A stretch of 64,000 nucleotides of DNA from an uncultured Sulfurovum sp. (lineage in GTDB: Bacteria > Campylobacterota > Campylobacteria > Campylobacterales > Sulfurovaceae): NCBI GenBank assembly GCA_902727935.1, contig CACVAX010000059.1, positions 1 to 64,000 of the forward strand. Reading direction: 5' to 3'. The notes under the pieces are model-generated. The model was given only the letters and a program-made list of their open reading frames with translations. It ran no database searches and had not been told where the DNA came from. How positions within the stretch are numbered: the stretch's first letter is position 1; every line of letters starts with the position of its first letter. Below, in pieces: positions 54,801 through 64,000 of this stretch. The translations under genes were made by a program, and so were the position numbers.

Positions 54801-57800
54801 ATCTTCATAATTATTTTCAAATTCACTGTTAGCATTATCTAAACCATTAGAGCCTACTTCATCATCAGTTCGACCATCATTATTGGCATCATTATTACCA
54901 AGTCCTGACTCTTCAATATCAAAAAGAGTATCATTATCAGAGTTTAGGTCAAGAACATCCACTGTTCCATCACCATCTGTATCTACAGGCGTTAACCCAC
55001 CTGTGTAAGCAGTATCAACACCATTCTCATCAAAAGTTTTATTGGGTTGAATGTAGTCTTGTGTTGTTTGTGCTTCGATGTTATCTGGAATTCCATCATT
55101 GTCTGAATCTAGGTCTAGGTAGTTTGGAATGCCATCACTGTCAGAGTCTAAGTTAACCCATGAGATGGTAAAACTATCAATAAAGTTTCCAATAGAAGGA
55201 GAACCACCTGAAGCACTTACTGAATCAAAAGAAAATCTTGTCGTTGTTTGACCTTCTGGAACAGTATATGTACCACTATAGTGACCCCATGCACTGTTTC
55301 CATCACTCATTGTTTTTACAACAGATAGATTGGTTGTTGAGCCAATACTAACAGTAGCAACATCGATACCAGATCTTCCCCTATGTGCAATATTCCATGT
55401 AAGAACAGTACCTGGTATGGTGGTTATGTCTTGGTAAATAGAGCCTACTTGATGAGCATTTAATTCAGCAAATTGTTTTCCAGTATCTGCTGGAACATCT
55501 AAAAATCCACTAGACCATATTTCAATCTTATTATCAGATGAGCTTGTGTTCCAAGCAGGAACTGAACCTGCATCAAATACTTTATAGGTTTTATTTGGAA
55601 TAATCGGTTCTTCTAAACCAGCATTATTAGGAACTGTTCGTGCTAGACCTTCATCGATATCTAAAATTCCATCATCATCAGAATCTAGGTCGATATCATC
55701 ATTTAGAATCGTCCCTACAGCTGTCATATTTCCAAGAATCGCCCCTTGAACATTGCTTAATACTATCGTAAAAGTTTCATCATTTTCAATTTTTGTATCT
55801 CCATTAACAGAAATATTGATTTCATAAGTTTGTGTTGTCCCATTAAGGTTTACAGATGTTACTGAATTCATTCCTGTATAATCTTCTGGAGAAGTTGCAT
55901 TATCTCTTAGCGTAGTGCTGTTACCATCAAATACTTGATAATCAAAAGAGATGGGTACGCCTCCTGCTTTATCTAAAGCGATGGTAAATGTTAAATTCTT
56001 CGTACCTGAATTGCCTTCTGTTACTTCTTCATTTGAAACATACATGGTTGCTGGTTTAAATATTTCAGCATCTGGACAAGAAGTACCATCATTATAAAAA
56101 GTAAGGTTTTGTGTAGATGAGATGAGTTGATGTTCTCCTGTTAAGGTATTGATTTGATAGAATCCATTTTCATTAGACATCATGTAAAGGTTATTAAATT
56201 TATCAGAGAAGATTAAACTGATGTACGAAGACATATTGCTTTTATCTTCACCAATAAGTGTTATAGCTCCTGTACTAATATTTATTTTTGCAAGTTGGTC
56301 ATTATTATAATCACTGTCAGAATCGCCATCTTTGACAAGCATCACATAAAAATATTGACCTGTGATATCGATTGCCATATCCCAAAAACGCACAGCTTTA
56401 GGTTTAGAACCACTATGTAGAATGATGGTATCGACAACACTTTTAGTATTAATATCTATTTTATAAATTTTACTAGAGTCTCCACCTTCACCACTCACAT
56501 AATAAAAGCCATTCCTATCAAACTCTCCTGCATAAAGTTGCCCTGTATTTAGTCCTGAAACAGCTCCTAACTCTTGGACTACGCCATTCTTATCTATTTT
56601 GACTAAGGTATTTTTATAAAGACCATACATAAAGTTGTCTTGAATATTATAACCCAAGGCATTATATCCACCATCTACACTGGTATATCCTGTACCAATG
56701 GCACTAAAGTCATAAGGTGTTTTGTTTTGGTTAATAGAGTGTAGCCAGGTTTGACCACTGTCGGTACTTCCTGTTCCTAATTCACTTCGGTTTGAGACAA
56801 AGAGCGTATCAGTACAGACAAAAGGTTCAGAAGCACAAATGATGGAAGCTCTATCGGTACTGTCCCAGTTTTTACCAGATTTTTCATTGTTGTAAATTTC
56901 TTGAATTTTATTTTCATTTAGTTCACCAGTAAATATTTTGACTTCATCAATATAGTCTCTAAAATGATAGCGAGGTGTAGTATCTGTTTTCCCCCCAATA
57001 CTTAATCTGCTTCGTATATAAGAGTTAGACTGGTTTGGTGTTCCATGTTGTGTAGAGCTTTGTAATACTCCATCAATATATAATTTTGATTTTTGTACAT
57101 CTCCATTATAAAATACAGCTACTATATGATGCCATTCATTTGCATAGTTTGTATAGTCAACTCCCCATACATCTCCTTGAACTGTATTGAATCCAAACAT
57201 TCCATTAGATTGTATGTATAAACTATATCTTCCTGAATAGCTACCCCAAGAAAATGGAGATACCCCCCAAGCATAGTTTTCTCCTGAGTCATAAGTACCA
57301 TCCCATTTCATCCAAAGAGAAACAGTTGTTTGTGCTCCTTCAGAATAATCAAGTAGACCATTAGGTACATCCCGATAAATAACACCTTGTTCAAATTTAG
57401 CTGAACGATTAATAACTTTTTCACTGCCTTCACTAAGAACCTCTCCACGTTCATTGAAGATTGTTCCTGTTAAGTTGTTCTCGCTACTATCTTTTACTGT
57501 TAAACCATTGAAGTCACATTCATCAAAACGATATTCAGCAACAAGTTTGGTCGGTTTGTTACAACCATCACAACAGTCAACACCAAAGTTAAAGTCATCC
57601 ATCATAATTCCATCTGAACCACCACTTTGGTCATCGTAAACATAAACTCTGATGTAATAGGTTTTATTTGGTTCTAAGAGCATAAATTCTGTAGGGTTAT
57701 ACTCATAGGTTTGGTGTGTACCTGGCGTGTTTGGATTGTCAACTGCTCCAGGAGTATAACCTTTATGCTGAGCATCTACTAGGGTATTTAGACGACTCGA

Positions 57801-60800
57801 AAAATCTTCAGTATCAGAAGTTAAAATAGAGAATTTATATGGATAGTATCTTGACTGATGACCATTTGCTACGGTAAAGACATAGTTACTAATGTATTTA
57901 GTTCCAGTAAAGTCAGCTGTTGTAAATTTGTATTCAACATAATCATTGTCTTGAATCGCACCATCTAAGGTAGATTGATTAACACCTTTTATATTTAAAT
58001 AACTGTTTGCTATGGTAGCTTGAAGACCTGAACCATGCGTTTCATCAAATGCTTCATCAATGATAGTATCATCTTTTCCTGATTTGATGTCATTCGGGTA
58101 ACTTTCCCAGTATCTATTTGACATAGGAGTGTCATTAGGACTATTGTGCCACCATCCAGCTACATAGTTTCCTGTACCTGATACACCACTTTCACAACTT
58201 GCTGCTAATGTTGGTGGTACACCACAAATCACAGAAGGTCTACTCGTTCCATCAGTATTTTTACCAGTAGCCTCATTATTGTAAATACTATTTAACTCAT
58301 CAGTAGATAATGCCGTATCAAATATTGCAACTTCATCCATATATCCATCAAAATAGTTGTCTATATGTATAGAAGAACCAATGGTTAATGGACTTCCTAC
58401 AGCTTGGTCTATATTTGTAGAGCCTGCCCATTTTGAACTGTTACTATAGATTTTATTATCTATTTTTACAGTAACCGTACCATTGTCATAAGTTACAGCA
58501 ACAAAGTGCCAGTTATTTGTTGTGATGTCTCCAGCTACCCCAAAGTCTGTATGGGTATCTTGACCTCCAGATACATTTTTTATCTTGCTATCAATGTAAA
58601 CATGTATTGTCCCATCAGGATTAACCCCTATCTCAAGGTTGTCATTTTTACTGTCAGAAGCTTTGGCTATAAAAGTGTTTTTAGTCTTATGGTTGGTCTC
58701 AGCTGTTGATAAACTGTTTGCCTTTAACCAAGTAGTAATGGTAAATGCAGAATTGGTGTTTCCAAATACATCATCAAAACCATCTATATTAACATAGTGA
58801 CTATCATTACTTGTAAAGTGACCACTTCTTCCAACCTTTTTAGTGCTACCATCAGTTATGGTACCATTTATTGCTGTACCATGACGTGTTCCTACACTAT
58901 CTTTAACTTCATTTGCTGTTCCATCCCATTCACACTCATCAAAACGGTATTGGGCTAAGGGAGCAGGAGTATTAGGTTGTTCTACTTCAGCATTAGGACA
59001 TCTTGCCCCATCATTAAGTGTTGAGATATTACTTGTAGAGAAGTATTCACCTTGAACAGTACTTACATTAATTTTATAAGTTTTACCAGAGTTGTTGTCA
59101 TAAGCATAGAGGTTACCATATTTGTCAAAATATTGTGCTCCATAAACTTGGTTGGTATCATCATCAATATTAAGTGTACCTAGAAGTGTTACGTTTCCGT
59201 TTGAAGGGTCAATCTTATAAAGTTGACTTGTTTGGGAAGCCACAAAATAGAGTTGAGAATCAATTGGACTAAATGCCCAATCCTGTGGGTTAATATTTTC
59301 TGAAAGTGGTATATTGATTGCTTTCATATAGTTTGCTTTTGAAGCATTTAGTTCAATAACATTCATTGCCGTAACAAGAATATCTTCTTTTCCTTTATGA
59401 GAAAGATAAAGTTTCCCATCAAGGCTAACATCTCCAGCATAACCTTTTGTTGTAAGGTTTTCTACCTCATAAGCTTTACTGTTCATATTTTTATCAATTT
59501 TAACAATATACCCAAATCGGTTTGTTGCAGAACCCCAAATGAAATTATCTTTGGTGTTATAACCAATACCATTAATTGTATCGCTAAATGGGTCTTCGGC
59601 TATTTTTGTCATTGTTCCTGTAGAGAGATCAAAGCCATAAGGGTCAGTTGGGGCATCTTGGAAAAGATACGTTGTCTCATCACAAGTAAATGGTTCTTGA
59701 CTCTCTTCACAAATATAATCAAGGGTCACTTTATCAATTTTGGCAAATCCAGTGCCAAAAGAGCCTTTGCCTTCAAAGAAGATACGTATATAATGAGTGT
59801 TTTCAGGGGCTACAGCTGTAATGCTTTTTGGACCTTCTAAGGTTTTGGTTGCATCACTGTATTTACTCGTAATCGTTTCAACAGTACTTTGCGAAATAAT
59901 ATTTTTACTTGCATCTAAAAACTTCATACGTGCTGAACCCTCAACTCCTGCATAGTCATGAAGTGATTCATAGTAGGTTAGTAGATAGGTTCCTGCTCCT
60001 CGACTAGAGACATCAATGTCTTGCCATGTTTCAGCATCAGCTCCCAACATTAATACCCCTTCGTTATTGGCTATTTGGTCACCTCTATAGTGAAATCCAG
60101 GTCCAGCAGAACGTGTTTGACTTGTCCAACCTGTAGGTACATCAGGGTAGCTTCCATTTTCAAAATCCCAGTTGGTTATGATGAACTCTTTTGGTTCACA
60201 TTCAGAAGGAGGTACTTCTTCTTTTATCACCTCAACATTACAAGATAAACTCTGAATATCTAAACGAGGGTTTAAGTAGTTTGGCATCTGTGCAGCAGGG
60301 GTTAATGCACCTGTTTCAACATTGATTTGGTAAATCTTATCATCAACCACTGAAAGCTCAACATCTGAATTTTCAACATAGAGTTCTCCATCATCGGCAA
60401 AAGAGAGACCTTCTGCTCCAATATGTCGACCATCAACATTGGGTAAATTAATCTTATGGCTGACTTTAGCTGTGTGTAAGTCAAGGCTATAAAGTTTACT
60501 TAATCCTCCATGGTTATCAATGAGTCCATAAGCGACACCTTCTTTACTAATGGCTAAAGCTGATAACATTGTGATATCACCATTCAATACATTTGTAGAG
60601 CTAATAGACCAATCGCTAGGGTCAATGGTATAAAGTGTTCCATCATTTAAGGCACTGGATGTTCGTGCAACCACATAAAAGTTCTCTTTACCAAAAGCAG
60701 CACCACCAACATCACTTTTTAAATTATTGAACTCTTTGATATAAGTTACTTTCCCATTACTAGGGTCAATGGAATAAAAGTAAAGTTTATTGTCGGTAGT

Positions 60801-63800
60801 TTTTGCAAAGGTATAGAGTAGACCATCTTTCGCATAATAAGCACCAGCTTGACCATCAATATCTCTCATTTGGGCTACGGGAACTGTAGAAAAGTCCAGT
60901 GCTTGTTGGGATGCTTCAGGTAAGGGCGTTCCATTAGGGTTTAAATAGGTTGTGTAGAGATTCCCTGTGGTACTAAGTGCGTAACATGTTCCATCAGTTG
61001 GTATTGAACAGACAACCTCCGTTCTATCAGTGCCATCACTATTTTTCTTACTCTTTTCATTATGATATAACGCTTTGACTTGTGTAGCATCAAGGGTATT
61101 TGTATAAATTTTTAGTTCATCAATATTCCCATCAAAAAAACTTTTAGGGGTATTGGAGTTTCTAGCACCAACAAGAAAATGATACTCATTTGTTCCTATG
61201 TCTCCTGATTGGTTTCTACTGAAAACTTCGACTCCATCCTTATAGACACGTTGTTTTGTTCCATCATAGGTAATAACAGCATGATACCAGGTATCTTCTT
61301 CAACACGAAAAGATTGACCTCCATCCCAAGCCCAATGAGGCTGGAAAGCATATTGAAGATACCCATCTTTAACAGCCAGTTCATATAGGTTTTCTTTATT
61401 ATAAATAATTTGTTCACCATTGGTACTTTTTGATTTAAACCATACGGAGATAGAAAAACTATTACCATTGACATCAAAATTATCTCCAAAATCAAGGTAG
61501 TTTTGATTGTTTTTGATAAAGAGACCACTTCGCTCTATTTGTGCATCTTGATTGGTGGTTGTTCCATTTTTACTGATTCCATCTAAATCATTTCCACTGC
61601 TATCTTTTACTTCGTCAGCGATACTACTCCATGAACATTCATCAAAACGGTATTCAGCAATGGGTCGTGATTCTGTAGGAGGCACAGATACATCATTTAA
61701 AAATTCAATATCTCCTAAACCTGCTGATTTTTCCCAACTTGTTTTAGTACCTCGGATTAGTTCTCTGGTACTTGTTTTAGAAGTTGCGTAAGAAATATCT
61801 CCACTGCTTGTAGCTGTTTCATGTTCTCCATCAGCTGTTCGCATGTATCGTGTACCCATTGTTTCATAATCTAAAGGATCCATAATATTCGCTGCAACAA
61901 CTTCTTTCTCTCCACAGTTGGCCATTGCCATACCACCAACATAGGTATGGGTAGAACCAGAACCCCAGTGGGCGAACTGTCCATTTCTAAAGAAATGTTT
62001 TTGTTGGCTTAGGTTACCTGTATCAAACTCTTCATCGGCATCAAGCACCCAGTTACTACCTGAAGGGGTTGCATGGAGAACCCAACCTCGACTCTCATGC
62101 CCTCCTGTTAGGGTAGAACAAGAAGCATCAGGTGCATAGTTATTAGTTGCAAATCTAAATCCATTGATTCCCATAACACCAATAACCATGTTGTTATTTT
62201 CGTCAAGTTCCATGTTTGTAATAATAGGGGTATAAGTATTCATTTTTGGTTTGTCATTACAACTTCTACTTGGATCAACGTAGGGGTCACTACTCCAATA
62301 GTCAGACCATCGATAGCCTTTAGCACTGTCAACAACCGTTTGAAAACTATTTCCCACTAGCTTCATAACATAAGTATCTACTTGTCGATAATTACTATTG
62401 GTTTCACCTGAACAAGTTACCCCAATATAGACATTGCCTTTTAAGTAATCCACACCAAATGGTCGAACATCTCCAGCTCCACCAGCACAACCAGGATTTG
62501 TGATAGGGTATCTATTGGTCACACTTTTTGATGTTGTATCTATGGCTAAAAGTTGACGGTTAGTTAAATCCATAGCATACATGGTTCTAAAATCATCAGA
62601 AAGGTCAAGCCCAGCAAGACCTTGTTTACCCACACGGTTATAAGCCCAAACATCATGACTTGGTGCAAAAGGAGAGCTTAATCCTCTATTGGCTGCTGTC
62701 TCATAAGGAAACAGTGTGGCAGAAGAACCTAAATGTGTTTTGGAGTTAAGGTTCATCCAGAGTGTAGGTGTTTTTGTATTGATATCTATTTCATAAATTG
62801 CACCCAGCCCATCAGGTGATAAATCGGCATGTCTTCTAAGGAAAGCAGAGGTATAAAGTTTTTTGGTAGATCCATTATAAGCTTTACCCCATACTGTACC
62901 TACTTCTTTAGCAGAAGCTAACTCCACTGGTTCAGGGAGGTCATTTGTTGTTCCTCTTTCACTGTAGTCAAAGGCAACAACAGACGCACCATTCCCTGCA
63001 TTGTATCTGTCTCCAGATGGCATAATGGAAGTGGCTACCAGTCCACATGTTTGTGGACTCGGAGGCATTGTAAATTTAATAAAACCAAAATCTTGATTTC
63101 GTAAGATTTCATTTTCAGCAACCGTTACATTTGTTAAGGGATTGCTTGTTCCAACAGTGTCGTAATCATTTGGTAAATCGCTGTCGCTATTATCTACTTT
63201 TATATTATAGCTTAGACTACTATTTACATTGTCAAATCGGTAAGAACCATCGGTATCAGTAGTTGTACTGTTTATTAGTGTATTCGCATTATAAAGTGAA
63301 ACCGTTATTGAGCCAATACCATCTTCAACACCTAAATCATAACTGCTATTGTTATTTGCATCTATGTAAACAGTTCCTTTGATAGTTCCTGTAGCTTGTT
63401 GTGGGGTTAAAATAGAAAAGTCACAACTTGCCATATCGTAGAATGAATCACTACCTACTTTAGTGGTGTCCCATGTAGAGGTATTGATGTAATGCGTTCC
63501 ATCAGGAGTGTTGGCATCTGAACCATAAAGACGAATGGTTCCTGCATCATTAATCCATTGTGGATCAGAGATACTGCTCATACCACTTAATTTCCCTTGA
63601 TATACTACGGTTGGGTTACTATTAACATTGAGAACTTTCCAAACATAATGACCATCTGCATCGGTAATTAACGCATCACCATTACTCTCAAAGGTTATAT
63701 CATAAAAAAGTGTGTAGTTTGAAGGAATATTAACAGACAGCTCACCAAAGTTTTCTCCTCCTAGAGCTTGAACACTGGTAGTCGGCCAAGTTGACCAAAC

Positions 63801-64000
63801 AGTACTTACGGTAGAAGTTTTTAAATCAACTTTTACTAAATACGAACCATCTTTAAGCATAAAATAAAGATGACCATCAGGATCTAATCCTCCACTAATC
63901 CACCATAGGTTTTTACCAGGATAAGGTAATGAAATACCTGTATTGATCGCCTGTACTGAAGGGTTTGATGGATCATAAACATAAATAGGTGTTCGATTCC
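49710..64000 (-). CDS. Giant multidomain secreted protein, MshQ-like C-terminus (5' end outside window)
   Basis: An unbroken frame of at least 4,762 codons enters from the right edge; no stop lies between 63861 and 64000, so the N-terminus is missing. Domains in order: beta-propeller-type start, SdrD_B (63395-63070), SdrD-linked propeller (63050-61690), LamG1, propeller-like DUF6923-type (61010-60230), jelly-roll (60210-59700), propeller-like (59690-58990), LamG2, jelly-roll (58200-57560), LamG3, propeller-like (56825-56050), Calx-beta (56050-55690), DxDxDG repeats (55700-54690), Calx-beta-like (54670-54440, 54385-54020, 53760-53510), LamG4, LamG5, Calx-beta (52150-51810), and a C-terminal region (51800-49710) like MshQ/DUF6701. 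No LPXTG, T9SS tag or autotransporter barrel is seen. Together with three downstream prepilin genes it suggests a pilus-associated giant adhesin. Confidence 0.88.
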   Translation of the reverse strand, partial: NRTPIYVYDPSNPSVQAINTGISLPYPGKNLWWISGGLDPDGHLYFMLKDGSYLVKVDLKTSTVSTVWSTWPTTSVQALGGENFGELSVNIPSNYTLFYDITFESNGDALITDADGHYVWKVLNVNSNPTVVYQGKLSGMSSISDPQWINDAGTIRLYGSDANTPDGTHYINTSTWDTTKVGSDSFYDMASCDFSILTPQQATGTIKGTVYIDANNNSSYDLGVEDGIGSITVSLYNANTLINSTTTDTDGSYRFDNVNSSLSYNIKVDNSDSDLPNDYDTVGTSNPLTNVTVAENEILRNQDFGFIKFTMPPSPQTCGLVATSIMPSGDRYNAGNGASVVAFDYSERGTTNDLPEPVELASAKEVGTVWGKAYNGSTKKLYTSAFLRRHADLSPDGLGAIYEIDINTKTPTLWMNLNSKTHLGSSATLFPYETAANRGLSSPFAPSHDVWAYNRVGKQGLAGLDLSDDFRTMYAMDLTNRQLLAIDTTSKSVTNRYPITNPGCAGGAGDVRPFGVDYLKGNVYIGVTCSGETNSNYRQVDTYVMKLVGNSFQTVVDSAKGYRWSDYWSSDPYVDPSRSCNDKPKMNTYTPIITNMELDENNNMVIGVMGINGFRFATNNYAPDASCSTLTGGHESRGWVLHATPSGSNWVLDADEEFDTGNLSQQKHFFRNGQFAHWGSGSTHTYVGGMAMANCGEKEVVAANIMDPLDYETMGTRYMRTADGEHETATSSGDISYATSKTSTRELIRGTKTSWEKSAGLGDIEFLNDVSVPPTESRPIAEYRFDECSWSSIADEVKDSSGNDLDGISKNGTTTNQDAQIERSGLFIKNNQNYLDFGDNFDVNGNSFSISVWFKSKSTNGEQIIYNKENLYELAVKDGYLQYAFQPHWAWDGGQSFRVEEDTWYHAVITYDGTKQRVYKDGVEVFSRNQSGDIGTNEYHFLVGARNSNTPKSFFDGNIDELKIYTNTLDATQVKALYHNEKSKKNSDGTDRTEVVCSIPTDGTCYALSTTGNLYTTYLNPNGTPLPEASQQALDFSTVPVAQMRDIDGQAGAYYAKDGLLYTFAKTTDNKLYFYSIDPSNGKVTYIKEFNNLKSDVGGAAFGKENFYVVARTSSALNDGTLYTIDPSDWSISSTNVLNGDITMLSALAISKEGVAYGLIDNHGGLSKLYSLDLHTAKVSHKINLPNVDGRHIGAEGLSFADDGELYVENSDVELSVVDDKIYQINVETGALTPAAQMPNYLNPRLDIQSLSCNVEVIKEEVPPSECEPKEFIITNWDFENGSYPDVPTGWTSQTRSAGPGFHYRGDQIANNEGVLMLGADAETWQDIDVSSRGAGTYLLTYYESLHDYAGVEGSARMKFLDASKNIISQSTVETITSKYSDATKTLEGPKSITAVAPENTHYIRIFFEGKGSFGTGFAKIDKVTLDYICEESQEPFTCDETTYLFQDAPTDPYGFDLSTGTMTKIAEDPFSDTINGIGYNTKDNFIWGSATNRFGYIVKIDKNMNSKAYEVENLTTKGYAGDVSLDGKLYLSHKGKEDILVTAMNVIELNASKANYMKAINIPLSENINPQDWAFSPIDSQLYFVASQTSQLYKIDPSNGNVTLLGTLNIDDDTNQVYGAQYFDKYGNLYAYDNNSGKTYKINVSTVQGEYFSTSNISTLNDGARCPNAEVEQPNTPAPLAQYRFDECEWDGTANEVKDSVGTRHGTAINGTITDGSTKKVGRSGHFTSNDSHYVNIDGFDDVFGNTNSAFTITTWLKANSLSTAETNHKTKNTFIAKASDSKNDNLEIGVNPDGTIHVYIDSKIKNVSGGQDTHTDFGVAGDITTNNWHFVAVTYDNGTVTVKIDNKIYSNSSKWAGSTNIDQAVGSPLTIGSSIHIDNYFDGYMDEVAIFDTALSTDELNSIYNNEATGKNTDGTSRPSVICGVPPTLAASCESGVSGTGNYVAGWWHNSPNDTPMSNRYWESYPNDIKSGKDDTIIDEAFDETHGSGLQATIANSYLNIKGVNQSTLDGAIQDNDYVEYKFTTADFTGTKYISNYVFTVANGHQSRYYPYKFSILTSDTEDFSSRLNTLVDAQHKGYTPGAVDNPNTPGTHQTYEYNPTEFMLLEPNKTYYIRVYVYDDQSGGSDGIMMDDFNFGVDCCDGCNKPTKLVAEYRFDECDFNGLTVKDSSENNLTGTIFNERGEVLSEGSEKVINRSAKFEQGVIYRDVPNGLLDYSEGAQTTVSLWMKWDGTYDSGENYAWGVSPFSWGSYSGRYSLYIQSNGMFGFNTVQGDVWGVDYTNYANEWHHIVAVFYNGDVQKSKLYIDGVLQSSTQHGTPNQSNSYIRSRLSIGGKTDTTPRYHFRDYIDEVKIFTGELNENKIQEIYNNEKSGKNWDSTDRASIICASEPFVCTDTLFVSNRSELGTGSTDSGQTWLHSINQNKTPYDFSAIGTGYTSVDGGYNALGYNIQDNFMYGLYKNTLVKIDKNGVVQELGAVSGLNTGQLYAGEFDRNGFYYVSGEGGDSSKIYKIDINTKSVVDTIILHSGSKPKAVRFWDMAIDITGQYFYVMLVKDGDSDSDYNNDQLAKINISTGAITLIGEDKSNMSSYISLIFSDKFNNLYMMSNENGFYQINTLTGEHQLISSTQNLTFYNDGTSCPDAEIFKPATMYVSNEEVTEGNSGTKNLTFTIALDKAGGVPISFDYQVFDGNSTTLRDNATSPEDYTGMNSVTSVNLNGTTQTYEINISVNGDTKIENDETFTIVLSNVQGAILGNMTAVGTILNDDIDLDSDDDGILDIDEGLARTVPNNAGLEEPIIPNKTYKVFDAGSVPAWNTSSSDNKIEIWSSGFLDVPADTGKQFAELNAHQVGSIYQDITTIPGTVLTWNIAHRGRSGIDVATVSIGSTTNLSVVKTMSDGNSAWGHYSGTYTVPEGQTTTRFSFDSVSASGGSPSIGNFIDSFTISWVNLDSDSDGIPNYLDLDSDNDGIPDNIEAQTTQDYIQPNKTFDENGVDTAYTGGLTPVDTDGDGTVDVLDLNSDNDTLFDIEESGLGNNDANNDGRTDDEVGSNGLDNANSEFENNYEDVNGFIYENDKFMLQDSDEDMLQNGSNAAPMRTDFDYRDNYVDPLSIEVHDLEQREGDVGETKFIIPVKLNKPAPKGGIIIEYTPSGEQVYKNDFADLQVQEFFEDDPNEASRISNIIDGNTESDMVTVPTTDYNPRSYEVQINAIGLPEITEGNAGATATLSFKLSLNKKAHSDGITVQVSPQNLTATEGEDFTRNTSSIYFAPGEQAVNINYMINGDDTFEEDETFKVRIHNPINAVLHGSRTSVIGTILNDDEDSSTGSYTQNNTSYRRYWYFWTTFEISYWKYSKYFSDKYSSYEEYYIEELGRTPNEKYPLITEKTQEISKNQKNVSAKPSIQDAVATQHKLDGLEPLLMKIPEGETEGNITIYVQGDTSYEPNEPFTLSLTTPNNASFIDLNTSGSKIESKTNSAKPGDPAKKIIIVIINDDRKPVVNIAEYRFDCLNRNKYTDYSPQANDIRTTLASTKRPNSSILCNAIDAYPVSGLTIKDHDAYHEDNGTLSFWMYDNTSVSNTEKAISKGSFSIGFKANASATIGQVEVLLADGTQLLSNRTYDATNPEWIFVTVTYAKGGKVQLYMDGVLEGEAAYDDSFDNSSDINVAQYSGYLDEFYMFNRDMSVDEINALYTQQKLNINLDGNPRNCGCVDLEPSITADYRFDACYWDGSPNEVLDSSGNGLHLNALNAVQPQLDGKINNAPVFDFNQTQIEGAVSIPLDNEVSINTWIKTKQNQAPGGNYVRLIEMSKAGSSNHSTTLAYSPDGKTLRGWTTNEDNNRSSTVSSDLEANNIHDEKWHMITLTYNDGTTSLYIDGSLEATSIKDIGDLADINTISIGSGSNQQNHFSGSIDETLIFNQALTPSEISSIFTNTNGAKNWDGSDRNATSCVYPDVRINDISEKEGDTGNTTFRFTVTLSSQSAVDTQIAYTLNDGTATIADNDYIADSNFINFRAGETSQDIEVEVVGDYQMEYDETFTVDLSSPTTLLTIIDNQGLGTIINDDVVSFAVERTDSKDFVAPLNAYDYQQKREFYTQITNTDFDYSVVSYDKNRTSHYETGIKDVTLKVELLDHNSSTINDVLYTTYVYFDNTEKSRLILDSDKNDLKIAQATRHAAFRVTALLDANGSLLYGQYDNEADFTRSKNTLSGGEKTGGSDAFAIRPLAYRVKIEESDTAFPNTIYKVNDDDTTAVNLAAEYDYKLHIDAIMDSLDTVANTYKTLRAEELNATLTFEDKLSCNDTSSINNLAQRDNYGFSLGSLNDEIISHDNVGKYSFQITDINWTDTDKDSSGDPQLSGCILNSSSNQLINGRYGCNFSSNTPHSTNHDPITIEFEAYEFNLTNTRLENLNNNGEKHIYMGDLSLSQHMGINLFTDIIAQGKNHTPLTNFTSSCVAKPVNLNLNYLISTQSTDNNTSYPPLMTKNNTAQSFKRMISVNGGLPSMSETTHLDDGYSLLASDFLDTNEGNSSINILYNISKELNETMNPVHLNLLNIEANATQSIFKLKGEDSVANQADNTGEVANGERYFYYSRVAPDMENYPESPNFSQLTPLGVELYCDLTVAWCSNILPSELGLNSKHTKYGWYTARKHNSLTDGTINALVPDNPDVSISPSDTNLSSIKGRYDNVFTNYEGNALDDDTTPRIGVEVIVNVDPWLRYHEDILRAGHPFYRVNFKNPNLGIISGIGATGNTLNMKANDKAANRLSW
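52155..52860 (-). other. LamG module 5
   Basis: Opens with [10 protein letters not shown] and closes with [31 protein letters not shown] is the lectin core. Confidence 0.75.
52868..53510 (-). other. LamG module 4
   Basis: Opens with [11 protein letters not shown], closes with [11 protein letters not shown]; the second Cys position differs from the others. Confidence 0.7.
53890..54010 (-). other. Tyr/Trp-rich insert
   Basis: Between two Calx-beta-like segments lies [20 protein letters not shown], continuing [14 protein letters not shown]. Its composition is unlike the Asp/Asn/Thr-rich surroundings. Confidence 0.6.
54690..55700 (-). other. Calcium-binding DxDxDG repeats with embedded jelly-roll
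   Basis: Thrombospondin type 3-like repeats ([53 protein letters not shown]) flank a beta domain at about 55620-55160. Confidence 0.7.
56830..57550 (-). other. LamG module 3
   Basis: Opens with [10 protein letters not shown], closes with [24 protein letters not shown] is the core strand. Confidence 0.75.
58215..58965 (-). other. LamG module 2
   Basis: Opens with [10 protein letters not shown], closes with [30 protein letters not shown] is the core. Confidence 0.75.
61005..61665 (-). other. LamG module 1
   Basis: Opens with [10 protein letters not shown], closes with [31 protein letters not shown] is the core. Confidence 0.75.
61690..63395 (-). other. SdrD_B plus propeller block shared with the decayed gene
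   Basis: [10 protein letters not shown] opens the SdrD_B domain. The following propeller contains [19 protein letters not shown] and [20 protein letters not shown], aligned with the plus-strand decayed gene at 524-1432. Confidence 0.75.

Noticed and set aside
49710-64000. Many 60-150 residue frames on the plus strand opposite the giant gene
   Set aside because: They are shadows of a continuous coding frame with clear domain homology; none has a ribosome binding site or family match.
1-64000. CRISPR arrays, insertion sequences, prophage or rRNA/tRNA genes
   Set aside because: I looked for spaced direct repeats, transposase motifs, phage structural genes and RNA gene signatures and saw none.

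Overview
This is low-GC DNA from a member of the Campylobacterota (epsilonproteobacteria). The evidence is family content and gene order. There is a kdsA-ribH-nusB block, a futalosine-pathway menaquinone gene (mqnC), a rho-murI pair, a Csd3-like M23 peptidase, a catalytically dead M16 peptidase next to recG, and many TATAAT -10 boxes without clear -35 boxes. I cannot fix the genus; a free-living Arcobacter/Sulfurimonas-type organism fits better than a host-restricted Campylobacter or Helicobacter.

Layout. Bases 1-1432 hold two hairpins and a decayed gene for a secreted SdrD_B/propeller protein. Bases 1425-11182 are mostly minus-strand genes: an outer-membrane barrel, radA, small envelope proteins, a DAACS symporter, a YfgM-like/BamB-like/Xer operon, a lipoprotein and a VKOR-thioredoxin fusion. 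An L,D-transpeptidase lies on the plus strand there. Bases 11329-18228 carry rplU-rpmA, nhaD, an unknown membrane protein, guaA and a Kef-type antiporter. Bases 18245-29811 carry mutS2, an anmK-amgK-murU muropeptide-recycling set, an orphan response regulator, a HAD phosphatase, rho, murI and trpS. Bases 29957-38145 carry a GGDEF-EAL protein, der, an MscS channel, a DUF3108-like protein, an M23 peptidase and an EamA transporter. Bases 38158-46388 carry kdsA, ribH, nusB, mqnC, the M16-like protein, a REC-PAS-EAL protein and recG. Bases 46403-47354 carry a DUF454 protein and long-form hpf.

The last 16.5 kb (47519-64000, minus strand) is one tight unit. A giant secreted protein of at least 4,762 residues, cut by the window edge, is followed by three prepilin-like proteins. 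The giant protein is built from SdrD_B, propeller, five LamG, Calx-beta and calcium-binding repeats, with a C-terminal region like that of MshQ. This resembles the mshD/mshO/mshP/mshQ part of MSHA pilus clusters, greatly enlarged, and is the most unusual part of the window. The decayed gene at the other end is a relative of the N-terminal part of this giant protein.

Themes. Envelope and peptidoglycan turnover recurs (L,D-transpeptidase, M23 peptidase, AnmK/AmgK/MurU, MurI), as does c-di-GMP signalling (two EAL proteins), next to normal housekeeping genes. I see no tRNA, rRNA, CRISPR array, insertion sequence or prophage.
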